Shown: positions 8,364-19,474 of the stretch, one piece after another
Numbering within the stretch: position 1 is the first letter of the stretch
Layout: every line of letters begins with the position of its first letter
NCBI GenBank assembly: GCA_902492995.1
Contig: CABUNR010000001.1
Span: 1 to 64,000 of the forward strand
DNA: 64,000 bases
From: OMSK01 sp902492995
GTDB lineage: Bacteria > Bacillota_I > Bacilli_A > RF39 > UBA660
Direction of reading: 5' to 3'
The notes under the pieces: generated by a model
What the model saw: the letters and a program-made list of their open reading frames with translations, nothing else
The model's database searches: none
Told to the model about the DNA's origin: nothing
Position numbers and translations under genes: made by a program

Positions 8364-9983
8364 CTAATCATACTCTATTATATCACTAAATTCACTATCT
8401 ATTTTATTTTTAGTTTCTTCTTTTTTTGTTATTAATGGTTCTTCAATATAACTATATTTTTTCTTCTTTCCATTAAATTCTTCTTTTATTATATTCCATT
8501 CATTAATATCAACAGATATTGTTGAATAATTTTTATTAAATGTTTCTTTAAATAATTTATCAATTTTAAGAATATTTTCATTAAACATATTTGATAATTT
8601 TTTATTTTCAAATACAAATATTAAGTTACTATTTCCTACAGCTTTTAATTTACCATCTAAGATTAAAGATACAATTTCACTATATTCTGGTTGCATTAAC
8701 ATTATTCTTATATTTTCTATTTCAGAAAGCATTTCTAATAATTGTTTTTTATTAAAATTACATAAAGTATTATTAATTCTAATTTTTTTTATTTTTTCTA
8801 TTATTTCTTTATCTATATTGTCATTTTGTTTTATATTTGGTTCTGAAACTTTTTTTATCGGTTGCTTTTCTTCTGGTAATTTTGATATATCTACTGGTTT
8901 AATTTTTTTATTTTGTCCTAATAATTTAATAATCACTGTTTCAAATATTAATCTTGGATTATTTGATTTTTTCATTTCAAAAATAATTCTATTAAATTCA
9001 TTTATATTATTTATTATTGTTGATTCTTCTATTATTTTTTCAAATTCTTTATATATTTCTACATTAGATATATTTTCTTTTGAATATTCTGTTGCATTCA
9101 TAACTAATAATATATTTCTATAGAAATTAATTATTTCTTCAGATAGTTTTACAAAATTTTTACCATTATTATCATATTCATCTATCATATTAAAAATTTC
9201 ATTATATTTTTTTAATGCAATATATTTTATAAAATGCTTTAATTCATCTTGTGGAATAGTACCATTTATTTCATGAACATCCTTTACAGTTATTTTATTT
9301 TCTGAATATGCTACTACTTGATCTAATATGCTTAATGCATCTCTCATTCCACCATCTGCTAATCTTGCTATTTCTGTAATTGCTTCTTCATCTATTGAAA
9401 TATTTTCTAAATTTATTATTTCTTGTAATTTTTGTTTAATTTTATTTATACTTATTTTCTTAAATTCAAATTTTTGACATCTTGATAATATAGTTACAGG
9501 TATTTTATATAATTCTGTTGTTGCTAATATAAATATAACGTGAGCTGGTGGTTCTTCTAGTGTTTTTAATAATGCATTAAATGCACCTATCGTTAACATA
9601 TGTACCTCATCTATTATATAAATTTTATATTTTCCTGTTGAAGGTACTAAATTTACATTATTTCTTAATTCTCTTATTTCATCTACACCATTATTCGATG
9701 CTGCATCTATTTCAATTATATCAATTGATTGTTTATTATTTATTTGTGTACAATTTACACATTTATTACATGGCTTTAAATTTTCTAAATTTAAACAATT
9801 TACAGTTTTAGCTATTATTTTTGCAGTACTTGTTTTTCCCGTTCCTCTTGGACCACTAAATATATATGCATGATTAATTTTATTATTTTTTATAGCATTT
9901 TTTATAGTTGTAATTATTATATCTTGTCCTATTACTTCATCAAAATTTTTAGGTCTATATTTTCTATATAACGTCTGATACAC
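8364..9983 (-). CDS. dnaX: DNA polymerase III tau/gamma subunit
   Basis: DnaX is the ATPase of the sliding-clamp loader and its C terminus binds the polymerase and helicase. Of 539 residues the first about 370 form AAA+ and collar domains: Walker A GPRGTGKT (44-51), zinc cysteines 63, 72, 75 and 78, DEVHML, and the SRC motif TILSRCQKFEF. The rest is a Lys-rich tau extension. The start is GTG with a GAGGTGAT ribosome site. I see no clear internal slippage signal for a separate gamma form. Confidence 0.97.
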   Translation of the reverse strand: MYQTLYRKYRPKNFDEVIGQDIIITTIKNAIKNNKINHAYIFSGPRGTGKTSTAKIIAKTVNCLNLENLKPCNKCVNCTQINNKQSIDIIEIDAASNNGVDEIRELRNNVNLVPSTGKYKIYIIDEVHMLTIGAFNALLKTLEEPPAHVIFILATTELYKIPVTILSRCQKFEFKKISINKIKQKLQEIINLENISIDEEAITEIARLADGGMRDALSILDQVVAYSENKITVKDVHEINGTIPQDELKHFIKYIALKKYNEIFNMIDEYDNNGKNFVKLSEEIINFYRNILLVMNATEYSKENISNVEIYKEFEKIIEESTIINNINEFNRIIFEMKKSNNPRLIFETVIIKLLGQNKKIKPVDISKLPEEKQPIKKVSEPNIKQNDNIDKEIIEKIKKIRINNTLCNFNKKQLLEMLSEIENIRIMLMQPEYSEIVSLILDGKLKAVGNSNLIFVFENKKLSNMFNENILKIDKLFKETFNKNYSTISVDINEWNIIKEEFNGKKKKYSYIEEPLITKKEETKNKIDSEFSDIIEYD

Positions 9984-10035
9984 TTTATCACCTCATACTA
10001 TTTAATTATACCATTTTTACATAAATATTAAAAAT

Positions 10036-10063
10036 AGATAATGTTTCACGTGAAACATTATCT
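10036..10063. promoter_or_regulatory. parS site 1 in a 28-bp palindrome
   Basis: TGTTTCACGTGAAACA (10042-10057) matches the bacterial parS consensus TGTTNCACGTGAAACA exactly and is embedded in a perfect 28-bp palindrome. The tadA stop codon lies inside its right arm. Short T-rich runs follow on both strands, so the same DNA may also form an RNA hairpin that ends transcription. Confidence 0.9.
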
Positions 10064-10486
10064 TATTTTTTTAAAAAATATATTTAATAATTTTAATATT
10101 TTTTCTTGTTCTATTTGTTTAATAATAATTTTTGAATTTTGTTGTATATTACTTTTTTCTATATATCCAAAATTTTTATTTTTTATAGAATATACTATTT
10201 TTTTTATGCGTGATTGAATTATTGCTCCTGTACACATCATACATGGTTCCATTGTTGTATATAATGTACAATTTTCTAAATGCCATGTTTTTAATTTTTT
10301 ACATGCTTTGTTTATTGCTAATATTTCTGCATGATATGTTGCAATTCCATATTTTTCTTTTTTATTATATGCTTTTGCTATTATTTTATTATTTTTTACT
10401 ATTACACATCCTACAGGCACATCTTTTTTTTTATAAGCTTTTTTTGCTTCTTTATATGCAATATTTAAATATTTTTCATCATTCAT
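10058..10486 (-). CDS. tadA: tRNA-specific adenosine deaminase
   Basis: TadA converts A34 of tRNA-Arg(ACG) to inosine. The 142-residue protein has the cytidine-deaminase-fold zinc motifs HAEILAI (catalytic Glu) and PCMMCTGAI (two Cys ligands). Length is normal for TadA. It lies between the SRP RNA gene and dnaX, the same order as in B. subtilis. Its stop codon is part of parS site 1. Confidence 0.95.
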   Translation of the reverse strand: MNDEKYLNIAYKEAKKAYKKKDVPVGCVIVKNNKIIAKAYNKKEKYGIATYHAEILAINKACKKLKTWHLENCTLYTTMEPCMMCTGAIIQSRIKKIVYSIKNKNFGYIEKSNIQQNSKIIIKQIEQEKILKLLNIFFKKIR

Positions 10487-10499
10487 ATTAACACCTCAA

Positions 10500-10578
10500 A
10501 AAAAAAGCACACACATTAAGAGGTTCTTAAGGCTGCTATCTTCCGATTCTGACCTGATTCAAACATAAATGTTGTGCT
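10500..10578 (-). ncRNA. ffs: Small SRP RNA (4.5S type)
   Basis: The minus strand from 10578 reads as a single long hairpin. Its 5' end AGCACAACATT pairs with 3' AATGTGTGTGCT, and the apical part holds the conserved Ffh-binding segment CAGGTCAG...CGGAAG.TAGCAGCC, which matches the invariant SRP core. A run of T (10498-10506) ends it. The RNA scaffolds the signal recognition particle with Ffh. The short form, about 75 nt without an Alu domain, differs from the long B. subtilis scRNA, but the position between tadA and gyrA/dnaX agrees. Confidence 0.93.
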
Positions 10579-10584
10579 ATAAAC

Positions 10585-10613
10585 ATAATACATTAATTTA
10601 TTTTATATTGCAA
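10585..10613 (-). promoter_or_regulatory. SigmaA promoter of the SRP RNA
   Basis: TTGCAA (10608-10613) and TATTAT (10585-10590) are spaced 17 bp on the minus strand, with the RNA 5' end expected 7 bp downstream at about 10578. Confidence 0.75.
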
Positions 10614-10616
10614 TTT

Positions 10617-10646
10617 TTTTTAATGTTTCACGTGAAACATTAAAAA
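10617..10646. promoter_or_regulatory. parS site 2 in a 30-bp palindrome
   Basis: A second exact TGTTTCACGTGAAACA (10624-10639) sits at the centre of a 30-bp perfect palindrome between the gyrA stop and the SRP RNA promoter. The two parS sites are about 580 bp apart and about 9 kb from oriC, where ParB or SMC loading sites are expected. Confidence 0.92.
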
Positions 10647-10657
10647 GAAGAATAAAT

Positions 10658-13111
10658 TTATTCTTCTTTTTCTTTATTTAATTCAACGATTTCATCTTCT
10701 TCTTGATGTTCAATAATTGCTACATTACTTACTGCTTGATTATCTTTTAAATTTATCAATTTTACACCTTGAGCAACGCGACCTGTAGTTGATATTTGAG
10801 TTATAGGTAATCTAATAATAATTCCACTATCTGTAATAATCATTAAGTCTTCATTTCCATCTATTATTTTAAATGAAATAATATTTCCATTCTTTTCTGT
10901 AACATTAAGAGCTTTTACACCTTTGCTACCTCTATGAGTTTGCCTATATTCAGTTACACCAGTACGTTTTCCATATCCGTTTTTAGTAACAACTAATATT
11001 TGTTGTTCAAAATTTGCAACTTCACATCCAACACATATTCCATTTCCTATATCTATTCCATGAACACCTGATGCTGTTCTTCCCATTACTCTAATTTCAG
11101 ATTCTTTAAATCTAATCATTCTACCATTTGAAGCACCTATTATTATTTCTTTTGTTCCATCTGTTTTTTTAGCAGATATTAATTTATCATTTTCTTTTAA
11201 AGTAATAGCTATTTTTCCACTATTTCTAATATTATCAAATTCTTCTATTCTAGTCTTCTTAATTAAACCATTTTGTGTACAAAATACAATAAAATGGTTT
11301 TGATCATTGTTTTCTACTTTTAACATTACGGTTACTTGTTCATTTTTTTCTATTGGAAGTAAATTGATTATAGGTAATCCTTTAGATTGTCTGCTATATT
11401 GTGGTACTTCATAACCTTTTATTCTATATACTTTGCCTTTATCAGTAAAGAATAAAATATAATCATGAGTAGTCATTGAAATTAATTGTTCAACAAAATC
11501 TTCTTCATTTGTAGACATTCCTTTAACTCCTACTCCACCTCTATTTTGAGTTTTATATGTCTCGCTATTAACTCTTTTTATATATCCTTTATTTGTTAAA
11601 GTTATAACAATATCTTCAACTGGAATTAATGATTCATCTTCTATATATTCAATAGCTGTCATATCTATGTTAGTTCTTCTCTCATCACTAAATTTTTCTT
11701 TTATTTCAAGTAATTCTTTTTTTATTATTTCTAAAACTTTTTGTTCTGATGCTAAGATAGCTTTTAATTCTTCTATACGAATTAATAAATCCTTTAATTC
11801 ATTTTCTATTTTATCTTTTTCTAAACCTGTTAATCTTCTTAATTTCATTTCAAGAATTGCTTCACATTGAATAATATCTAATTCAAACTTACTAGTTAAT
11901 TGTTGCTTTGCTATTTCATCTGTTTTTGATGATTTTATTATCCTAATAACTTCATCTATATTATCTAAAGCAATTTTTAATCCTTCTAAAATATGAACTC
12001 TTGCTTCACATTTATTTAAATCAAATTTTGATCTTCTTATAATTATTTCTTTTTGATAATCAATATATTTTGAAATAATTTCTTTTAATGAAAGAATTTT
12101 AGGAGTTTTTTGATCTATCATCAAAAGATTAATACCATATGTTGTTTGTAATTGTGTATGCTTATATAAATTATTTAATACAACATTAGCATTAGCTTCT
12201 TTTTTTAAATATATAACAACCCTAACAGGATTTTCTAAATTAGATTCTTCATGTAAATCACTAATTCCATCAATAATTTTATCTCTTACTAACTGTCCAA
12301 TTCTTTCTTGAAATTCTTTCTTATTAACTTGATAAGGTAACTCATTAACTATAATTCTACTTTTTCCATTTACTTCTTCTATTTCTACTTTACCACGAAT
12401 AGTAATAGTTCCTTTTCCTGTTTCATATGCTTTTTTTATTCCACTATTACCTAAAATAGTACCACCTGTTGGAAAATCAGGACCCTTGATATATTGCATT
12501 AAATCTATTGTTTCTACTAAAGGATTATCTATATAAGCAACACATCCATCAATTACTTCACCAAGGTTATGTGGTGGAATATTAGTAGCCATCCCTACTG
12601 CAATTCCCATTGATCCATTAACTAAAATATTTGGAAATCTAGATGGAAGAATTTCAGGTTCTTTTTCTGTTTCATCAAAATTTGGTTTAAAATCTACAGT
12701 ATCTTTATTAATATCTCTAACCATTTCAAGGGATAATTTAGAAAGACGTGCTTCTGTATAACGCATTGCAGCAGCACCATCACCATCCATATTACCAAAG
12801 TTACCATGTCCATCTACCAACATATGTCTAAAACTAAATGGTTGAGCCATACGAACCATTGCTTCATATATACTTGAATCACCATGTGGATGATATTTTC
12901 CCATTACATCTCCGACAATTCTTGCACTTTTACGATGTGGTTTATCAGCTGTGTAACCAGACTCAAACATAGAATATAATATTCTACGATGAACAGGTTT
13001 TAAACCATCTCTTAAATCTGGTATTGCACGTGCAACTATTACACTCATAGAATATTCTAAGAAAGAATCTTTTACTTCTTGTACAATATTTTTTTCTATT
13101 ATTCTATCCAT
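10658..13111 (-). CDS. gyrA: DNA gyrase subunit A
   Basis: GyrA cuts and rejoins DNA in the gyrase tetramer that introduces negative supercoils. The 817 residues include the catalytic Tyr118 (RYTEARL) and a C-terminal beta-pinwheel with the GyrA box-like QTHRGSKG. The quinolone-pocket positions are Ser79 and Glu83 (HGDSSIYE), the usual susceptible residues in Gram-positives. A strong AGGAGG precedes the ATG, 9 bp after the gyrB stop. The two genes form one operon. Confidence 0.98.
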   Translation of the reverse strand: MDRIIEKNIVQEVKDSFLEYSMSVIVARAIPDLRDGLKPVHRRILYSMFESGYTADKPHRKSARIVGDVMGKYHPHGDSSIYEAMVRMAQPFSFRHMLVDGHGNFGNMDGDGAAAMRYTEARLSKLSLEMVRDINKDTVDFKPNFDETEKEPEILPSRFPNILVNGSMGIAVGMATNIPPHNLGEVIDGCVAYIDNPLVETIDLMQYIKGPDFPTGGTILGNSGIKKAYETGKGTITIRGKVEIEEVNGKSRIIVNELPYQVNKKEFQERIGQLVRDKIIDGISDLHEESNLENPVRVVIYLKKEANANVVLNNLYKHTQLQTTYGINLLMIDQKTPKILSLKEIISKYIDYQKEIIIRRSKFDLNKCEARVHILEGLKIALDNIDEVIRIIKSSKTDEIAKQQLTSKFELDIIQCEAILEMKLRRLTGLEKDKIENELKDLLIRIEELKAILASEQKVLEIIKKELLEIKEKFSDERRTNIDMTAIEYIEDESLIPVEDIVITLTNKGYIKRVNSETYKTQNRGGVGVKGMSTNEEDFVEQLISMTTHDYILFFTDKGKVYRIKGYEVPQYSRQSKGLPIINLLPIEKNEQVTVMLKVENNDQNHFIVFCTQNGLIKKTRIEEFDNIRNSGKIAITLKENDKLISAKKTDGTKEIIIGASNGRMIRFKESEIRVMGRTASGVHGIDIGNGICVGCEVANFEQQILVVTKNGYGKRTGVTEYRQTHRGSKGVKALNVTEKNGNIISFKIIDGNEDLMIITDSGIIIRLPITQISTTGRVAQGVKLINLKDNQAVSNVAIIEHQEEDEIVELNKEKEE

Positions 13112-13120
13112 AATATCCTC

Positions 13121-15046
<1,926 letters not shown>

Positions 15047-16153
15047 TTATATAACATCTCCTTTTACTATTTTTCCATTTTCTATTTCTATTATTTTTGA
15101 CTTTTTCATTATTTTTTCACTAATATTTTTTACATCTGTTGTTGTTATAATTACTTGTATATCATTATTTATATATTTAAGTAAATTATTTTTTTTATTT
15201 TCATCTAATTCACTAAATACATCATCTAATAATAAAATTGGTGTGTTGTCATTATATTTTTTAAATATTTCTATTTCTCCTAATTTTAAAGAAATAACTG
15301 CCATTCTTTGTTGACCTTGTGATCCATAATTTTTTAAGTTATTTTCATCTAAATAAAATTCTAAATCATCTTTATGTGGTCCTATTAATGTAGTTTTTAA
15401 TTTTAATTCTTGATTTTTTATTTCTCTAAATTTTTCTATAAGATTATATTTTAACGAATCATAATTAAAATCTGTATTATTTAAAGAATTTTTATATTTA
15501 ATATTAAAACCACTTATTTTTGTTATATCATTATAAATTTTTTCTATATTTTCATTTAATTTTATTACAAATTTATTTCTTAATTTATAAATAATAATAG
15601 ATTTTTCTATTAAATAATTAGTTAAAATATTTAAATAATTATCATCAATATAAGAATTTTTTAAATAATCATTTCTCATTTTTAAAATTTTATTATATTC
15701 ATTTAATATAACTAAATAATTACTGTTAAGTTGTGCTAATTCCAAATTTAAAAATCTTCTTCTTGATGCAGGCGAACCTTTTATTAATTCTAAATCTTCT
15801 GGATAAAATATAATTATATTCATATTTGATATATAATCACTATTTTTAACTATTATATTATTATCAATTTTTAATATTTTTTTTTTATTTTCTAATATTA
15901 TTTCTAATTTAGAAGATATATTTTCTTGAACTAATTCCCCTTTAATTTTACATATTTTTTCATTTTTTTTTATTAAATTATTATCTATAAATGATCTATG
16001 AGATTTTGTAATTCCTAAAACATATATACTTTCAAGTAAATTTGTCTTACCTTGACCATTATTTCCAATAATTATATTTAATCCTTTATTTAATTTTAGT
16101 TCTAAAGAATCGTAATTTCTAAAATTTGATATTTTTAAGTTAGAAATATACAT
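15047..16153 (-). CDS. recF: DNA replication and repair protein RecF
   Basis: RecF is an SMC-like ATPase that acts with RecO and RecR at single-strand gaps. It has Walker A IGNNGQGKT near residue 30, the signature SQGQQR-type segment GSQGQQRMAV, and Walker B PILLLDDVFSELD. I chose the second ATG (16153): the AGAAGG ribosome site is only 1 base from the upstream ATG at 16159 but 7 bases from this one, and it gives the standard MYISNLKISNFRNY start. Length is 368 residues. Confidence 0.95.
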   Translation of the reverse strand: MYISNLKISNFRNYDSLELKLNKGLNIIIGNNGQGKTNLLESIYVLGITKSHRSFIDNNLIKKNEKICKIKGELVQENISSKLEIILENKKKILKIDNNIIVKNSDYISNMNIIIFYPEDLELIKGSPASRRRFLNLELAQLNSNYLVILNEYNKILKMRNDYLKNSYIDDNYLNILTNYLIEKSIIIYKLRNKFVIKLNENIEKIYNDITKISGFNIKYKNSLNNTDFNYDSLKYNLIEKFREIKNQELKLKTTLIGPHKDDLEFYLDENNLKNYGSQGQQRMAVISLKLGEIEIFKKYNDNTPILLLDDVFSELDENKKNNLLKYINNDIQVIITTTDVKNISEKIMKKSKIIEIENGKIVKGDVI

Positions 16154-16229
16154 AAACATACCTTCTTTTTTTATTTAAAGTAGTTTTTTTTATATTTTAT
16201 CGTTTTAGCACTACCTATACACCAAACTA

Positions 16230-16258
16230 ATTATATCATAAAAAAAGGCAAAAAACAA
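16230..16258 (-). promoter_or_regulatory. SigmaA promoter of recF-gyrB-gyrA
   Basis: TTGTTT (16253-16258) and TATAAT (16230-16235) are spaced 17 bp on the minus strand. A leader of roughly 70 nt precedes recF. Confidence 0.65.
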
Positions 16259-16263
16259 AGAAT

Positions 16264-16297
16264 AAAGAAAAAAACACTAATTATTTAGTGCTTTTTT
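16264..16297 (-). terminator. Intrinsic terminator after comK
   Basis: CACTAA/TTAGTG stem (16275-16290) with a 4-base loop, flanked by A and T runs. On the minus strand it ends with seven T, directly after the comK stop. It separates comK from recF. Confidence 0.8.
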
Positions 16298-16746
16298 TAA
16301 TTATATTTTCTTTTTCTTAATGTTGATTCTAATAATGTAGCTCTATATATTTGATTTTGTAATGATTCATATGAAATACTTAAATTAACTATAAAATTAT
16401 TTTTAAATATAATTCTACTGGATTTTGAAAATTTTTCATAATTTTTTATATTATTTAATGCAACCCAATAACAATTATCAAATCTAGGTGAACTAGTTGG
16501 AAAAAAGACTATATTTAAATCTTCTTCAATAATAACAGGACTTTTATAATTTACACCTATTAAATTTTTTGTTCCTTCTAATCTACCTAATAATGAGCTT
16601 CCAAAATATTTACAACTATTATCAATTATTTCAGTTGATTTTAGATTTACTAAATATGTACCATTTACTTCTATTACTTTAGAAGTAGTTTTATCAACTG
16701 GAATAATTAATAAAGTATCAGAATTAATCTCATAACTATTTAACAT
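16297..16746 (-). CDS. comK: ComK-family competence transcription factor
   Basis: In Bacillus ComK is the master activator of DNA-uptake genes. This 149-residue protein lines up with B. subtilis ComK from end to end of its core: SYEINSDTLLIIP, IIDNSCKYFGSSLLGR (very close to the IVDRSCRFFGSSYAGR of B. subtilis), FFPTSSPRFDNCYW and ISYESLQNQIYR. It lacks the last 30-40 residues of the Bacillus protein. It occupies the dnaN-recF interval where B. subtilis has yaaA. An AGGGGGAGGTG ribosome site precedes the ATG, and two Spo0A-type boxes lie upstream. Family assignment is firm; the role in competence is inferred. Confidence 0.88.
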   Translation of the reverse strand: MLNSYEINSDTLLIIPVDKTTSKVIEVNGTYLVNLKSTEIIDNSCKYFGSSLLGRLEGTKNLIGVNYKSPVIIEEDLNIVFFPTSSPRFDNCYWVALNNIKNYEKFSKSSRIIFKNNFIVNLSISYESLQNQIYRATLLESTLRKRKYN

Positions 16747-16793
16747 AAATACACCTCCCCCTGTAAAATTTAATACTCTTATACTCTTTTTTC

Positions 16794-16821
16794 TTGTCGA
16801 AATTTGATGAATTTTGTCGAA
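16794..16821. promoter_or_regulatory. Two Spo0A boxes upstream of comK
   Basis: The 0A-box core TGTCGAA occurs at 16795-16801 and 16815-16821, in the same orientation and 20 bp apart. The second is in the full context TTTTGTCGAAAAA. I noticed no other TGTCGAA or TTCGACA core in the window. They lie 50-75 bp before the comK start and after the dnaN stop. A TATAAG -10-like element without a good -35 follows, as in Spo0A-activated SigmaA promoters. Confidence 0.7.
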
Positions 16822-16863
16822 AAAATTAAAAAAATTAAAAAAAATACAAAAAAAAACATATAT

Positions 16864-17985
16864 TTAATATGTTCTTATAGGTACTATTAATTGAATTAAA
16901 TCATCACTTTCAGGATTTTTTAATATAATAGGTTTTATTTCTCCATTAAATAAAATTTCAATTTCATCACTTTCAAGTGATTTAATAGCATCAATCATAT
17001 ATTTAGAACTAAATGAAATTTTTATGTTATTATTTGTTTCATTTTTTATTAATAAATGTTCTTCAACATTTCCTATTTCAGGAATATTTGAAGAAATTTT
17101 CATATTTTCACCATTTACTTCTAAATTAATAATATTTTTTTCCTCTTCACTTGTTAAAAGTGATGCTCTATCTATTGCATTATAATACTCATTTATATTT
17201 GCAACAATTTTAGTTTCAAAATTTTCTGGTATTAATTTTGATGTATCTGGAAAATTACCATTTATTAATTTTGTCAAAAGAATTATATTATTAAATTTGA
17301 ATATGACTTTGTTATTAAATACATGCATATTTAAAACGTCATCATCATTACTATATAATCTTGTTAATTCTATTAAATTTTTTGTAGGTATTATTATATT
17401 AATATTTTCATTTATATTTTTATTTAATTTTACTATTTTTTTTGATAATCTATATGAATCGGTAGCTGTACATTCTAATATATTATCATATATTTTAAAA
17501 TTAATTCCAGTTAAAACAGGTCTAGATTCTTGTTGAGAAGTAGCAAAACTTGTTTGCTTTATTATATTAGAAAAAACAGTTTTATTAATTTCAATTGGAT
17601 TTTTACTATCTTCTAAATCAATTTCTGGAAAATCATCAGGATTATTACAATTAAGTTTAAATTCTGATGTAGATGTAGTTATAATAATTTTGTTATCTAC
17701 TACTTCTTCTATATTAATATTTGTATTTGGTAATTTTTTTACTATTTCATATATATATCTACCAGATATTAGTATTTCTCCACATCTATCTATATTTTCT
17801 ATATTTTCTTTTTTTATAAATGTTTTTATAGCTATTTCATTATCAGTACTTAATAAATAAAGTCCTTCATTCGTTAATTCAAATTTAATGCAATTAAGTA
17901 TAGGAATTATATTCTTATTAGATATTCCCTTTATAGCATAATTTAAATGTTCCATTAAAATATTTTGTTTAATTTCAAATTTCAT
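16864..17985 (-). CDS. dnaN: DNA polymerase III beta sliding clamp
   Basis: The beta clamp is a ring-shaped dimer that tethers polymerase III to DNA. The 373 residues have three repeated clamp domains, and the C terminus ends LIQLIVPIRTY, the usual M-P-x-R-like tail. The strong AGGAGG and the order dnaA-dnaN are standard. It has its own promoter overlapping DnaA boxes (18025-18053), so DnaA may regulate it. Confidence 0.97.
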   Translation of the reverse strand: MKFEIKQNILMEHLNYAIKGISNKNIIPILNCIKFELTNEGLYLLSTDNEIAIKTFIKKENIENIDRCGEILISGRYIYEIVKKLPNTNINIEEVVDNKIIITTSTSEFKLNCNNPDDFPEIDLEDSKNPIEINKTVFSNIIKQTSFATSQQESRPVLTGINFKIYDNILECTATDSYRLSKKIVKLNKNINENINIIIPTKNLIELTRLYSNDDDVLNMHVFNNKVIFKFNNIILLTKLINGNFPDTSKLIPENFETKIVANINEYYNAIDRASLLTSEEEKNIINLEVNGENMKISSNIPEIGNVEEHLLIKNETNNNIKISFSSKYMIDAIKSLESDEIEILFNGEIKPIILKNPESDDLIQLIVPIRTY

Positions 17986-18024
17986 AAAAAACCTCCTAAT
18001 TTATTATTATATTTTTATTTTATT

Positions 18025-18053
18025 ATTATAGCAGTGGATATTGTGGAAAACAA
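18025..18053 (-). promoter_or_regulatory. dnaN promoter overlapped by DnaA boxes
   Basis: TTGTTT (18048-18053) and TATAAT (18025-18030) are 17 bp apart on the minus strand. TGTGGAAAA (18042-18050) and a weaker AGTGGATAT (18034-18042) fill the spacer, and TTATCCACT (18112-18120) overlaps the dnaA stop. These are one- or two-mismatch DnaA boxes. They form a minor second cluster beside dnaA and could block this promoter when DnaA is bound. Confidence 0.65.
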
Positions 18054-18118
18054 TATGTATCCTATAAAATATATAGGATTATTAAAAATTTATTAACATT
18101 TATTTATAATATTATCCA

Positions 18119-19465
18119 CTATTTAATTTGATTTATGAGTTTATTTATCTCAAATTTTAAATTTTCGTCATTTGATATTTGTTTTTTAATTTTATCAACA
18201 GAATGCATTACAGTAGTATGATCTTTTCCACCAAATTCTATTCCAATTTTAGTTAAAGGTTCTTCTAAAGATATTCTACATATATACATAGCTATTTGTC
18301 TTGGATATGCAATCGTACTTACTCTTTTTTTTGATTTTAAGTCCTCTACTTTTATATTATAATGATTTGCAACAATTTGTTGAACTTGATCAATTTTATT
18401 TTTTGATATAATTGTTTTAGAAAAATAGTCTTGTAACGCTTCTATAGCTAAATTCATATTTATATCAGAACCATTCATCATTGTTGCATATGCAACTACC
18501 CTTGTAATAGCTCCTTCAAGTTTCCTTATATCACTAGTACAATTACTTGCAATATATTCTTTAACATCTTTAGGAAATGATGAATTTAACATATTTGCTT
18601 CTATTTTATTATCTATAATATTCATTCTTAAATTAAAATCAGGTGGAAAAATATTAATAGTTAATCCCCAGTTAAACCTAGTAAGAAGTCTTTCTTCTAA
18701 TAATTTTAAATCTTCAGGAGATCTATCGGATGAAATAATAATTTGTTTATTATTACCATATAAATCATTAAAAGTATTAAAGAATTCTTGTTGTGTTTGA
18801 TAAGCGTTTCCAAGATATTGAATATCATCTATTATTAAAACATCAATATCACGATACTTTTTTTTAAAAATTTCAACATTATCAAAATTATTTTGATTTT
18901 TTTTTCTAGTAATTCCAATAAAATCTTCAACAAATTTTTCACATGTAACATAAAGAACTCTTTTGTTCTTATTTTTTGTAATATAATTACCTATTGCATG
19001 CATTAAATGAGTTTTTCCAAGACCACTATTACCATATATAAAAAGTGGATTATACATTTGACCTGGATTTTCTGCAACAGCAACAGCAGTAGCATGTGCA
19101 AATTTATTACTTTCCCCTACTATAAAATTTTCAAAATTGTACTTACTGTTCAAATTGGTTTCAAAATTATCATTAGGTACTCCTATTATATCAGTATTAA
19201 TTTCAATATTATTTTCAATCTCTTCTTCTAGTACATATTCAAATTTAAAATTAGAACCAGAAACATCTGTAAAAACTTCTTCTATTAAATCATTATAATT
19301 TTCTTTTAAATTCTTTTTTTGAATATGCATTTGAACTAAAACAATTGCTTTATTATCAATTAATTTATATAATTTTGAATCAGCAAACCAAGTATCATAT
19401 GAAATTTTTGATACTTTTGTTTTTATGATATCTAAAGTAGCATTCCACAATTTAGAATTATTCAA
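18119..19465 (-). CDS. dnaA: Chromosomal replication initiator DnaA
   Basis: DnaA binds oriC boxes and melts the origin. Domains: N-terminal DnaB/regulator-binding domain I (KLWNATLDIIKTKVS...YDTWF), a variable linker, AAA+ domain with Walker A GNSGLGKTHLMHAIG and Walker B LIIDDIQYLGN, and the DNA-binding domain with GGKDHTTVMHSVDKI. I choose TTG at 19465 as the start (448 residues, MNNSKLW). The longer GTG start at 19474 lies inside the GAGGGTGG ribosome site itself. Confidence 0.97.
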   Translation of the reverse strand: MNNSKLWNATLDIIKTKVSKISYDTWFADSKLYKLIDNKAIVLVQMHIQKKNLKENYNDLIEEVFTDVSGSNFKFEYVLEEEIENNIEINTDIIGVPNDNFETNLNSKYNFENFIVGESNKFAHATAVAVAENPGQMYNPLFIYGNSGLGKTHLMHAIGNYITKNKNKRVLYVTCEKFVEDFIGITRKKNQNNFDNVEIFKKKYRDIDVLIIDDIQYLGNAYQTQQEFFNTFNDLYGNNKQIIISSDRSPEDLKLLEERLLTRFNWGLTINIFPPDFNLRMNIIDNKIEANMLNSSFPKDVKEYIASNCTSDIRKLEGAITRVVAYATMMNGSDINMNLAIEALQDYFSKTIISKNKIDQVQQIVANHYNIKVEDLKSKKRVSTIAYPRQIAMYICRISLEEPLTKIGIEFGGKDHTTVMHSVDKIKKQISNDENLKFEINKLINQIK

Positions 19466-19474
19466 ATTTACCAC

